Shown: positions 17,144 to 25,158 of the stretch, one piece after another
How the letters are laid out: each line of letters starts with the position of its first letter
Position numbering within the stretch: position 1 is the stretch's first letter
DNA from: Paraburkholderia tropica
GTDB lineage: Bacteria > Pseudomonadota > Gammaproteobacteria > Burkholderiales > Burkholderiaceae
NCBI RefSeq assembly: GCF_914484835.1
Contig: NZ_CAJZAR010000037.1
Span: forward strand, 359,900 to 397,844
DNA length: 37,945 bases
Direction of reading: 5' to 3'
Translations under genes and position numbers: made by a program
The notes under the pieces: generated by a model
Database searches by the model: none
The model's input: only the letters and a program-made list of their open reading frames with translations
Told to the model about the DNA's origin: nothing

Positions 17144-17244
17144 GCCCACGGAGACGCGCGGCTGGCGCAACGCAACGCACGCAACGCACGCGCCGCGACG
17201 TGTGCACACGCACAGCAGCGCCGCCGACGGCACGGCACCCAACG

Positions 17245-18606
17245 ATGAGCGATTCCATCCTGATGAACGTATCGAGAATCACGCTGCGCGCGCGGCGCGA
17301 ATGGGCCGCGCTGAAGGCGTTCATGGCGCACGCGTTCGCGCCCGCGCTGCGCAACATGCAATACGTGAAGCGGCGCATGCGGCCCTTCGCCGTGGTCGCG
17401 ACAATCGGCTTTCCACTTTACTACTACGTCTGGAAAGTCCTGTTTCCTCAGCCTTATGAAAATCTCACGCTGCGCCTGATCGGGTCCGCGCTGTTCGCGC
17501 CGTTCCTGTTCCCGGACCGCTGGCCCGTCGCGATAAAAAAATTCCTGCCGTGGTACTGGTATTTCTGCACGCTTTACGGCCTGCCGTTTTTCTTCACCTT
17601 CATGCTGTTCAAGAACAACGGCAATGAGGTCTGGGTGGAAAGCGCGCTGATCGCGGCCTTCGTGATGGTGCTGTTGCTCGACTGGCTGATGCTCGTGCTG
17701 CAATTTCTCGTCGGCATCGGCCTGGCGCTGCTCGCCTACACGCTCACGTCCGATTCGTTCACGCTGACTGGCGGCTACCTCACGCATCTGGCGATTTTCT
17801 CGTTTGCCGTGGCGATCGGCGCCATCGCCAATTACGACCAGGACCGCATCCAGATCGAACAGGAGCGCGCGATGCTCGCCACCGCGGGCAGCGTCGCGCA
17901 CGAACTGCGCACGCCGCTCGTCGCCATCCGCGTCGGTGCCGCCGGCCTCATGCGCTATCTGCCCGCGCTGCTCGATACCTATCTGCTGGCCCAGCGTCAC
18001 CGCCTGCCGGTGCCGAAAATACGCGTGGCGCATCTGCATTCGATGCAAGGCGTGGTCGGGCGCATCGAGCAGGAGGCGCTGCATTCGAACGCGATCATCG
18101 ACATGCTGCTCGCCACCGCGCGCTTTACCGGCGGAACGATGCAAAACGCAAGCACGTGCTCCATCGTGCATTGCGTGGAAACGGCACTGGCGCGCTATCC
18201 GTTTCGCGAAGGCGACCGCGCGCGCGTGCATTGCAATCTGCGGCCCGATTTCGAATTCGCCGGCTCGGAAATGCTGACCGTGCACGTCTTGTTCAATCTG
18301 ATTAAAAACGCCTTCCGGCATATGGGCAGTATCGAAGGCGCGCATATTTCTATTCGTCTTGAATCGGGTAAACGCGCTAATCGCTTGATTTTCAGCGATA
18401 CCGGAACGGGTATTTCGCCGGAAGCCTTGCCGCACATCTTTACCCGCTTTTATACTTCAAGCACCATCACCGATGACGTATCGCTGGGCGCGGGAATCGG
18501 ACTGGCATTCTGCCGCGATGTCATGCAAGCGATGGGGGGAGCGATTACCTGCTCCTCGGTCAAAGGCCAATATACCGAGTTCGTTTTGACATTCCCAACG
18601 CCATGA
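17245..18606 (+). CDS. CqsS/LqsS/JqsS-type quorum-sensing sensor histidine kinase
   Basis: Membrane kinase of 453 aa predicted to sense an alpha-hydroxyketone autoinducer. About six hydrophobic segments span residues 47-196. The first loop (GFPLYYYVWKVLF, then PQPYENLTLR) closely matches the CqsS sensor region. The kinase core has the H-box SVAHELRTPL with His219, the N-box NLIKNAFRH (351-359), the D-box DTGTGI (385-390) and GAGIGLAFC (415-423). It ends with GQYTEFVLTFP, again CqsS-like. Unlike Vibrio CqsS it lacks a C-terminal receiver domain, which is encoded by the next gene instead. I set the start at MSDSIL (17245); the Arg-rich frame upstream is not supported. The gene overlaps the response regulator by 4 nt. 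Confidence 0.9.
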   Translation: MSDSILMNVSRITLRARREWAALKAFMAHAFAPALRNMQYVKRRMRPFAVVATIGFPLYYYVWKVLFPQPYENLTLRLIGSALFAPFLFPDRWPVAIKKFLPWYWYFCTLYGLPFFFTFMLFKNNGNEVWVESALIAAFVMVLLLDWLMLVLQFLVGIGLALLAYTLTSDSFTLTGGYLTHLAIFSFAVAIGAIANYDQDRIQIEQERAMLATAGSVAHELRTPLVAIRVGAAGLMRYLPALLDTYLLAQRHRLPVPKIRVAHLHSMQGVVGRIEQEALHSNAIIDMLLATARFTGGTMQNASTCSIVHCVETALARYPFREGDRARVHCNLRPDFEFAGSEMLTVHVLFNLIKNAFRHMGSIEGAHISIRLESGKRANRLIFSDTGTGISPEALPHIFTRFYTSSTITDDVSLGAGIGLAFCRDVMQAMGGAITCSSVKGQYTEFVLTFPTP

Positions 18607-19628
18607 CGAAAGCCATTCAGCCATTTTCCTGGCCAACCACAGTCGCCTTCGTCGACGACAGTGCGGCATTTCTTTCGAATCTGAGCTTGCAGCTCGACCC
18701 GGAACTGGCGTTCCGCATGTTCAGCTCGCCGGGCGAAGGACTCAAGTACCTCAATGCGCGCGCGGCCCAGGATCAGCCCGTCTCGCCCATCTTCAGTCCC
18801 TATCTCGACCGCACCGAGGAAAACGATGCGCATCAGGTCATCGCCATGCGCGTGGACGCGATTCGCAGCCTCGTGAACCGGCCCGCGCGCTTCGAGTCCA
18901 TTTCGGTCGTAGTGGTGGATTACGACATGCCGGAACTCAACGGTATCGAATTTTGCCGCCGCCTTACGAATCCCTCGATCAAAAAGATCATGCTCACCGG
19001 CAAGGCCGACGAACACGTGGCGGTGAAAAGTTTCAATGAAGGGCTAATCGACCGTTTTATCCGCAAGCATGAAGCCGATGCCGTCGAAACCTTGAATCAG
19101 GCCATTCACGACATGCAGCTCGCGCATTTCGACAAAACCAGCGGCAGCGTGCTCGACGCACTCGCGGTATCGGAATATGCGTTTCTCAAGGACGGCGCGC
19201 TCGCGGCGCATGTGCAAGGCATTTTCGATTCATTTGGCATTGTCGAACATTACCTTTCTTATCAGCCGCCCGGCCTTCTGATGTTCGATGCCGAAGGCAC
19301 GGCTTATCTGCTCATTATTCATACCGACGAATCGCTGCGCGGCGTGCGCGAGATCGCCGTCGAGCAAAGCGCGCCCGCGAGCTTTCTCGCCGAACTCGAC
19401 AGTTGCGGCAGCGTGCCCTACTTCTGGCGCACCGAAGGCTACTATCCGGCGCAATGCGCGGACTGGCGGCTCTACATGCATCCCGCATCGGTATTCGAAG
19501 GCGAACGCCGCTACGTCTATTCGATCGTGAAGCGCCCGCCCGGCCTCACGCTCGACAGCGTCGCGCCCTACGACGGCTATCTGCAACGCCTCGACCGCGA
19601 GATTCAAGCGGCGTGGGGCACGCACTGA
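18603..19628 (+). CDS. Response regulator partner of the CqsS-like kinase (LqsR/JqsR type)
   Basis: A 341-aa protein with an N-terminal receiver domain and a long C-terminal region without a recognisable DNA-binding domain. The receiver shows FVDDS (D18, D19), a phospho-acceptor Asp106 in VVVDYDMPELNG, and LTGK (T132, K134). An insertion of about 40 residues lies between the first acidic pair and the phospho-acceptor. The C-terminal part (about residues 160-341) may be an output domain of unknown type, as in LqsR-like proteins. The ATG overlaps the kinase stop as ATGA (18603-18606), so translation is coupled. It converges on the synthase gene. Confidence 0.88.
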   Translation: MTKAIQPFSWPTTVAFVDDSAAFLSNLSLQLDPELAFRMFSSPGEGLKYLNARAAQDQPVSPIFSPYLDRTEENDAHQVIAMRVDAIRSLVNRPARFESISVVVVDYDMPELNGIEFCRRLTNPSIKKIMLTGKADEHVAVKSFNEGLIDRFIRKHEADAVETLNQAIHDMQLAHFDKTSGSVLDALAVSEYAFLKDGALAAHVQGIFDSFGIVEHYLSYQPPGLLMFDAEGTAYLLIIHTDESLRGVREIAVEQSAPASFLAELDSCGSVPYFWRTEGYYPAQCADWRLYMHPASVFEGERRYVYSIVKRPPGLTLDSVAPYDGYLQRLDREIQAAWGTH

Positions 19629-19639
19629 ACGCCCCACGC
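19611..19639. terminator. Stem-loop between response regulator and convergent synthase genes
   Basis: Perfect 9-bp inverted repeat GCGTGGGGC / GCCCCACGC with an 11-nt loop, overlapping the stop codon of the response regulator gene. It lacks a clean U-run, so an intrinsic terminator is only a fair guess. Confidence 0.4.
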
Positions 19640-19690
19640 CTGCCCTGACGGCTTAACGCTTTTCCAGCCTTATCCGCCCTATCCGCTTTA

Positions 19691-20989
19691 TTACGCCGCT
19701 TCCGGCAGCTCGATCAGCGCGGGCGCCTGACGCGTGCGCGCACGGCCTTCGCCACGCTCCATGAGACGGCGCGTCGACGGCCAGTTCCACATCTGCACCT
19801 CGTCGCGAATCGCCTTGCAAACATCCACGAGGCGCTCGATATCCGCATCGCTCATGGCCGCGTTGATCGACAGGCGAATCAGCGAGCGATTCTGCGCCGT
19901 GGCGGGCGCGCAGAATACCGACCCGAAAATGCCGCGCGCTTCCAGCGCATCGCGCAGCACGATGGTCTGCGTTTCCGGCCCCGCTTCGAGCGCGACGATC
20001 TGCGTTTCGCTGCCGTTGAGGTTGTAGCCGAACTCGCTCAGACGCGAACGCACATAATCCGCATTCGACGCGAGCCGCGCGCGGCGCCAGTCGTCGCGCT
20101 CGATCACGTCGAGCGTCGCCGCGAGACCCGCGGTTTCATGCGGCAGCAGTGTCGAACTGAAAATGGCGGGCAGCGCTTCGAACTTGAAATACTCCTGAAA
20201 ACGCCGCGAACAGCTGATGATGCCCGCGCGTCCCGCAAACGCTTTCGCGAGACTCGCCGTGCGGAAATGCACGCGCTCGCCGAGCCCCAATTCCGCGACC
20301 ATGCCCGCGCCGTGCGGCCCGTGCGTGCCGAGCGAATGCGACTCGTCCACCACGAACACGCAATCGTGCGCGGCGCACACGTCAGCGAAGGCCTGCAACG
20401 GACAGACACTGCCATTCGTGCTGTACACCGAATCGACCATCACGATGCCCGGCCCGTAACGGCGAATGCGCTGCTCCAGATGCGCGGCATCGTTATGCAT
20501 GAAGCTGATGGGTTTCGCGCCCGCGCTGCGAATGCCTTCCCACAGCGACATGTGCGCCATCATGTCGACATACACCGGCGTCTGCGCGTTGGCGATCGAC
20601 TGGATCAGCCCCGTATTGGCGGCGAATCCCGATTGACACAGCACGCTCGCTTCGGTGCCCATATAGCGGGCAAAGCGGTCTTCGAGCACGAGTTGCGGAC
20701 ACGCGTCGCCGTGCAGAAAAATGCCCGACATTAGCAGACCGTTGCCTTCCGAACGGATGCTCGTGCACATCGCGTCGAGAATTTCCGGCTGCCGCGCGAT
20801 CGACAGATAGTCGTTGCTCGACAGATGCAGCGCCTGCGCATCGGGCTCGCGGCCCATCATGATGTGACCGCCCGCCCACGTCTGCTGCACGCGCGCCTCG
20901 TAATAGCGGTCGACGCGTGCCGCGAGAAATGCGGGCAAGCCCGCGTCGTTGTTGTGTGCGTCACGCCAGTTGTTATTCACTGCTTTCAT
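19691..20989 (-). CDS. cqsA: Alpha-hydroxyketone autoinducer synthase (CqsA/LqsA/JqsA type)
   Basis: PLP-dependent alpha-oxoamine synthase-family enzyme of 432 aa that would condense an acyl-CoA with an amino-acid-derived substrate to make the precursor of a CAI-1/LAI-1-like alpha-hydroxyketone signal. Features: LSSNDYLSIARQPEI near the N-terminus, GNGLLMSGIFLHGD, QSGFAANTGLIQ, DMMAHMSLWEG, the cofactor-binding DESHSLGTHGPHGAG (D215) and the Schiff-base lysine K249 in TASLAKAFAGR. SGIFLHGD and AHMSLWEG point to CqsA-type rather than to KBL, BioF or ALAS. The start at 20989 (MKAVNNN) has an AAGGAG at good spacing; the longer frame upstream is not supported. It is convergent with its sensor-kinase/regulator operon. 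Confidence 0.92.
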   Translation of the reverse strand: MKAVNNNWRDAHNNDAGLPAFLAARVDRYYEARVQQTWAGGHIMMGREPDAQALHLSSNDYLSIARQPEILDAMCTSIRSEGNGLLMSGIFLHGDACPQLVLEDRFARYMGTEASVLCQSGFAANTGLIQSIANAQTPVYVDMMAHMSLWEGIRSAGAKPISFMHNDAAHLEQRIRRYGPGIVMVDSVYSTNGSVCPLQAFADVCAAHDCVFVVDESHSLGTHGPHGAGMVAELGLGERVHFRTASLAKAFAGRAGIISCSRRFQEYFKFEALPAIFSSTLLPHETAGLAATLDVIERDDWRRARLASNADYVRSRLSEFGYNLNGSETQIVALEAGPETQTIVLRDALEARGIFGSVFCAPATAQNRSLIRLSINAAMSDADIERLVDVCKAIRDEVQMWNWPSTRRLMERGEGRARTRQAPALIELPEAA

Positions 20990-21115
20990 CTCAGGCTCCT
21001 TGGTGGTGAATGGCCGCCCCCCGCTAGCGACATCTGGGTCGAGATCGACTGCGATAGCTGGCCGGTGATAGACCCGTGCCTGGACACCTCGCGCACGAAG
21101 GCATGGCGAGACATC

Positions 21116-21146
21116 CAGGCTGCAGGCTGGTAAAACAGGCTGGTAA
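21116..21146. repeat. Triple CAGGCTG direct repeat upstream of the synthase gene
   Basis: CAGGCTG occurs at 21116-21122, 21123-21129 and 21136-21142. The second and third copies extend to CAGGCTGGTAA, with starts 13 nt apart. The array lies about 130 nt upstream of the synthase start. It could be a regulator-binding array, for instance for autoregulation of the signal; this is inference. Confidence 0.5.
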
Positions 21147-21516
21147 TTGCGGATATGAAAGACTGGCGCGCGCGTGGCGACGAGGGGCGGGCCGGATGCG
21201 CCATCGCACCCGGCCCCGAGTGCAACGCTGAGCGCAAACCCGAGCGCATGCCGGCCGCGCGCGGCGGCCGCGATGCTGCGCTGAGATCCCCTTGGCGCGA
21301 TCTCCCGTCGACGCGCTACGCATCCCCCCGGACGCGCGCAAACGGCTGCGAATTGAAAGGCGGATGCGGGCGCTTTACGCCTTGAGCGAGCGTCCCGGCA
21401 CTCGTGCGATGACCGCTTCGCGCAATCGCCACGGGTGGATGGAAAGAGACGCTTGCCCGATGAATGGGGTACGGTTCCGCGCGGCGCGCACATGATGGCG
21501 CACAGCTCGCTGGAAC

Positions 21517-21536
21517 AAACGTTGCGGGGAACGTTT
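21517..21536. promoter_or_regulatory. Inverted repeat in the synthase upstream region
   Basis: AAACGTT and AACGTTT flank a 6-nt GCGGGG spacer, making a symmetric operator-like dyad. A second palindrome, GATAATTATC, follows at 21548-21557. No regulator can be named. Confidence 0.35.
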
Positions 21537-21803
21537 AACGCACCTTCGATAATTATCCTTTAAAAACAGCCACGTGATGCATTTCACCGGCTTCGATGCG
21601 CTTTGCATTCCGAAATTATTTTCGCCGTAACGAATGCACACCGGCGATGGTAAAGATTTCATGCGACAAGCATGAATCCCCTGCTATTGGCAGGTAAATA
21701 AGCGAAACAATCGAATCAGCCAGCGTGCAGCGGCGCGTCCGCACGCAACAATGCGTGAACAACGCGTGTCATGCGAAGCGAGAAGAAAATATTGCCGACG
21801 GCG

Positions 21804-23075
21804 TTATGAAATTTTTGTGTCGTCGTTGGCGGAAATCGCGTCGCGCGATTCAGCGGCGCGCGCACTCACGACCTGATTGCGGCCGCGCATTTTCGCTTCG
21901 TAAAGCGCCGCGTCCGCGCGTGCCATCAGGGTCGTCAAGGTGTCGCCGGGAGCGAGCGCGTCCACGCCCGCGCTGAAGGTCAAACCGTCGTGGGCGGGTT
22001 CGCGCGCGAGATGCGGCTCGCCTGAGCCGCTCTGCTCCGCGCCCGGTGTCCCGTGAATCGGCGCCGGTTGATCCGCCGTGCGCCGCACCGAAAGCGCGGC
22101 CACGCGCAGCGCGTCGACGCGCGCGGCGGCGTGCTCGCGCTGCGTCGCCGGAAACAGCAGCGCGAATTCCTCGCCGCCCAAGCGCCCGAACAGATCGGTC
22201 TCGCGCACGCCCGACGACATCACGCGGCCGAAATGGGCCAGCACGCGATCGCCGGCCGCGTGGCCATAGAGATCGTTGACAGCCTTGAAATGATCGATGT
22301 CGATGATGGCGAGCGCGAGCGGCGCGCCCATCGCGCGGGCCGCGCCGAGCAAGGCGTCCGCTTGCGTGACGAAGGCGCGGCGCGTGAGCGCTCCGGTCAG
22401 TTCGTCGCGGTTGGCGAGGTGTTCGAGCCGCTCCGCCATGCGGTCGTGCGCGAGCAGCACCATGCCGATCGAGAGCGCCGGCAACACCAGAATGCCGAGC
22501 GCCAGATACGCCACATTGAAGGGCGTGGAATCGAGCATCGTGGTCTGGTGCACGAGCCCGCTGCCGTAAATCATGCCGCGCAGGCCGTGCGCAAACGCGC
22601 CCAGCCACGCCGACCAGGTCACGAAACCATAGCTGTAACGCGGTCGACCGGGCGGCCGGTCATGCAGCGCGAGCCAGCCGATCGCGCCATAAACCGACGC
22701 ATGAAACGCCGACACGATCGCAATGCGCACGCCGAGATCCGGTTCCACCCAGTACCACCACGCGATGCCGACCGCCAGCGCCGCGCAGCCCGCCCACGCG
22801 AGCGGCACGCGCGGACGCAGGCCGAAAAACTCGCGGCAGCCTTCGAGCACGCGCGTGACGGCGACCGCGAGCAGCGTGTTCGACACGAGGATCGTGAGGA
22901 TCGGCATGCCCATGGGCTGCATGCCCGCGAGCACGAGCGCGATGCTCGCCATCACGTAAGCGCCAATCCAGCGGCTCACGCCAGGAATGCGGGCGGGCCG
23001 CAGCGAGCCGAGAATCGCGAGGCTCATGATGCTCGATAGCACCGTGACGAGAAGAATATTGACCGGATTTAGCAT
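21804..23075 (-). CDS. Membrane diguanylate cyclase (GGDEF domain)
   Basis: A 423-aa protein with a six- or seven-helix membrane part (about residues 5-208) and a C-terminal GGDEF domain that should make cyclic di-GMP from two GTP. The active site is GGEEF (300-304), and the inhibitory I-site RETD (291-294) sits five residues before it, so product inhibition is expected. NRDELTGALTRRAF and DIDHFKAVNDLYGHAAGD are canonical. Residues 331-363 form a Pro/Gly/Ala-rich insert inside the domain, before the LTFSAGV strand, which is unusual. The sensory part has no named domain. It lies on the same strand as the synthase gene but 814 nt upstream, so it has its own promoter. Confidence 0.9.
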   Translation of the reverse strand: MLNPVNILLVTVLSSIMSLAILGSLRPARIPGVSRWIGAYVMASIALVLAGMQPMGMPILTILVSNTLLAVAVTRVLEGCREFFGLRPRVPLAWAGCAALAVGIAWWYWVEPDLGVRIAIVSAFHASVYGAIGWLALHDRPPGRPRYSYGFVTWSAWLGAFAHGLRGMIYGSGLVHQTTMLDSTPFNVAYLALGILVLPALSIGMVLLAHDRMAERLEHLANRDELTGALTRRAFVTQADALLGAARAMGAPLALAIIDIDHFKAVNDLYGHAAGDRVLAHFGRVMSSGVRETDLFGRLGGEEFALLFPATQREHAAARVDALRVAALSVRRTADQPAPIHGTPGAEQSGSGEPHLAREPAHDGLTFSAGVDALAPGDTLTTLMARADAALYEAKMRGRNQVVSARAAESRDAISANDDTKIS

Positions 23076-23365
23076 GGACTGCGCACGGCCGCGGCTGGCT
23101 CGGAATTCGATAAGGGGTCACGTCAGTTTAGGGCACGAATTGCATAAAGCTTGCATGGTTTTTAGTAGGCACCGTCGATATGTGGCGCGGATATTTATTC
23201 ATGCAGGATGAATAGCCGCGAATTGGCGATGAATTGCCACGACTCGCTCCGCATTCGCCCCGCATTCACCGATCGATGCGTACACACGGATCGACGGGAA
23301 CGCCATCTGCTGAAGAAAACGGCAATGCACGCCCATTCAACGCCAACGTCATTCAGGAGACTGCC

Positions 23366-23620
23366 ATGCCCGCATCGATACCGGACGTCGCACGCGAGGC
23401 GCTGATATTGCGCGTCGAGCGCGCCGTCGACACCGTGACCTTCCCCGCCCATCCGGGCACGCTGATCGAATGCGCCGAACGCGCGGGCGCGCGCGCCGAC
23501 GTGCTCGCCGCGCTGCGCGAGCTGCCCGACGAGGCGTTCGGCAGCTTTTCGGAAGTGTCGGCGTCGATTGTCGCCGCGCACGACCGGCAGGCGCGCCCGC
23601 GGCCTTTCGCGGTCCGCTGA
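23366..23620 (+). CDS. DUF2795 family small protein
   Basis: An 84-aa protein matching the DUF2795 pattern: a short hydrophobic strand, FPAHPGTLIECAERAGARADVLAALRELPDEAF, then FSEVSASIVA. These small helical proteins are common in proteobacteria and actinobacteria; their function is unknown. The start at 23366 (MPASIPD) follows an AGGAGA site at 23355-23360. The 290-nt gap before it, divergent from the GGDEF gene, should hold both promoters; I see no clear motif in it. A stand-alone receiver follows on the same strand. Confidence 0.78.
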   Translation: MPASIPDVAREALILRVERAVDTVTFPAHPGTLIECAERAGARADVLAALRELPDEAFGSFSEVSASIVAAHDRQARPRPFAVR

Positions 23621-23834
23621 GCGCCGCTTACACCGGTCAACGCCTATGCGCAGCAGCCAGACAACGACGCCCCCGGACTCGCCGGGAACGAAATTTGCGC
23701 ACTCCGCCCCGAGTGCCGGACGGTCCCCGGCTTCGGACTGCCCGGATCAAGGGCGCAGCCACGGCAAGAACAAGGGCGCACGCGACGTGAGGACCGCCGG
23801 GGTGGTCGATGCGCGCCGCACAGGTAAACGACGT

Positions 23835-24185
23835 ATGGCAACCGTATTACTCGTCGACGACGACAGCAACGCACTGGACGCGCTCAAGGAGCTGGTCGGC
23901 CAGGAAGGCTATCGGGTCAGGACCGCCTTGGACGGCTCGGACGCGCTCAAGAGCGCGCTCGCCGACCCGCCCGACGTCGTGATCTCCGACTGCATGATGC
24001 CGCGCATGGACGGCCTCGAACTGATGCGCGCCATGCGCCGCGACCGCAAGCTCGCGGCCGTTCCGCTCGTGCTCGTCTCCGCGCTCGTCACGCTGCCCGC
24101 CGACGCCGACGTGGTCGGTTTTCTGCGCAAGCCTTTCGCCGTGGCGCAATTACTCGATATTCTGCGGCGCGTAGCGTCTCCGTGA
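23835..24185 (+). CDS. Single-domain response regulator
   Basis: A 116-aa stand-alone receiver domain with no output domain. It has the acidic triad VDDD near residue 8-10, the phospho-acceptor Asp52 in VVISDCMMPRMDG, a conserved Ser in LVSALV and the Lys of FLRKPF. It would act through protein-protein contact or as a phosphate sink, like CheY/DivK. The start at 23835 (MATVLLVDDD) is chosen because homology begins there and AGG lies about 10 nt before; the upstream open frame is Pro/Ser/Arg-rich and unsupported. No cognate kinase is adjacent; whether it connects to the CqsS-like kinase is unknown. Confidence 0.85.
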   Translation: MATVLLVDDDSNALDALKELVGQEGYRVRTALDGSDALKSALADPPDVVISDCMMPRMDGLELMRAMRRDRKLAAVPLVLVSALVTLPADADVVGFLRKPFAVAQLLDILRRVASP

Positions 24186-24279
24186 CGACGATTGATTCGC
24201 CATCCTCAGTGATTGCCATGAAGTCGCGGCACGCGCATTGCGGCGCGCAAGGCATGACGATGCCACCAGGAGGGCCATC

Positions 24280-24486
24280 ATGACCGACTACGCAGGACGC
24301 TCGCAGGACGACCGCGTCGCGCAACGCAAGCAGCACAAACAGCCGTCACAGGAGCCACCCGGCGGCGATATGGCCGTGCACGGCACCGAGCCAGACGCCA
24401 CACACAGCAGCGGCGAACTCTCGGAACGCGGCAAGGAAGTCTGGCGCAAAGGCGCGGGCCTCGACGGCGGCGGGAAATCGGATTAA
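24280..24486 (+). CDS. Small hydrophilic hypothetical protein
   Basis: A 68-aa polar protein rich in Gln, Lys, Asp and Gly with no hydrophobic segment, probably disordered. It has a strong AGGAGGG site 7 nt before the ATG, and a strong terminator follows at 24528-24567, so it is very likely expressed. I recognise no domain. The end HSSGELSERGKEVWRKGAGLDGGGKSD looks like the small stress-induced hydrophilic proteins seen in Burkholderiales. Confidence 0.7.
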   Translation: MTDYAGRSQDDRVAQRKQHKQPSQEPPGGDMAVHGTEPDATHSSGELSERGKEVWRKGAGLDGGGKSD

Positions 24487-24527
24487 TCGCCGGACTCGGC
24501 AGATTCAATATTCACGCTGATATGAAA

Positions 24528-24567
24528 CGCGCGCGGCGCAAAAGCGATTGACGCCGCGCGCGCTTTT
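24528..24567 (+). terminator. Strong intrinsic terminator
   Basis: An 11-bp GC-only stem (CGCGCGCGGCG, 24528-24538, with 24552-24562), a 13-nt loop, then C and TTTT. It ends the small-protein transcript on the plus strand. The convergent gene at 24596-24934 may use it as well. Confidence 0.75.
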
Positions 24568-24595
24568 ACACCTCATTCAATTCCCGCGTCTTCAT

Positions 24596-24934
24596 TCAGC
24601 GCCGCTTGGGATTCACATGGGCATTCGCATTGGGCTTCGCGTTGCGATTCGCCTGCGCGTCGTTTTGCGTGCGCGACTGATACGCATCGCCACCCCAGCG
24701 GTCCGTATCCTCCAAACCGCGTTCGAGATCGCGATGCCCCTGCACGCCCACCGAACGCGGCTCGTGCGGATGACGCGTCGCCACCGGCTCACCGCCCTCA
24801 TGACGCGGATGCTTCACACTCTGCGCTTCCTCCTGCGAGGGTTCCTGCGATTCGTGGGACGTCTGCGATACATGACGCGCTGTATGCGCGGCAGGCGCCG
24901 CCTGTTGCTCAGCACGCTTGTGATGATCGTTCAT
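24596..24934 (-). CDS. Small hydrophilic His/Gln/Glu-rich hypothetical protein
   Basis: A 112-aa protein with no hydrophobic segment and strong bias to His, Gln, Glu, Arg and Asn, so probably disordered. It begins MNDHHKRAEQQ with GGAGG before the ATG (24934). The C-terminal part ends in an Asn/Ala-repeat stretch (NAKPNANAHVNPKRR). No domain is recognised. It is convergent with the other small hydrophilic gene, sharing the terminator region, and divergent from the phospholipase C gene. Low-complexity composition leaves some doubt that the whole frame is selected. Confidence 0.6.
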   Translation of the reverse strand: MNDHHKRAEQQAAPAAHTARHVSQTSHESQEPSQEEAQSVKHPRHEGGEPVATRHPHEPRSVGVQGHRDLERGLEDTDRWGGDAYQSRTQNDAQANRNAKPNANAHVNPKRR

Positions 24935-25158
24935 GGCACACCTCCGATAACGGCGCATTTCCGCCAATGACGCGCCTCTCCTGCGCACAGCAGCTTGCGT
25001 GCCGCGCACGCTGGCTTAAACTCGCGACATCGACGGGGTACGACACCCGCAACACGCTCACTGAATCCGGTACAGTCGATACGCAAGCGCGCGGCCAACG
25101 TGTCATGCTCACGCGTGCCTAGCCTGCATCCGCCCACACCATCACCGCACGTTGCACG

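Larger units (their letters stand above)
20990..21803. other. 814-nt non-coding region upstream of the synthase gene
   Basis: No convincing gene lies here. It holds three CAGGCTG repeats (21116-21146), an inverted repeat AAACGTT-N6-AACGTTT (21517-21536), a palindrome GATAATTATC (21548-21557) and a stretch with lower GC from about 21540 to 21720. The synthase promoter must lie in it and read leftwards; the GGDEF gene on the other side ends here. Confidence 0.6.

Noticed and set aside
20990..21493. N-terminal extension of the autoinducer synthase
   Set aside because: Homology begins at MKAVNNN, which has a good AAGGAG; the upstream frame is Arg/Ala-rich and looks like a chance open frame in GC-rich DNA.
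21375..21662. 95-aa frame on the minus strand upstream of the synthase gene
   Set aside because: The N-terminal part lies in AT-rich sequence with only a weak RBS, and the rest is Arg/Pro-rich shadow-like sequence. No domain is recognised.
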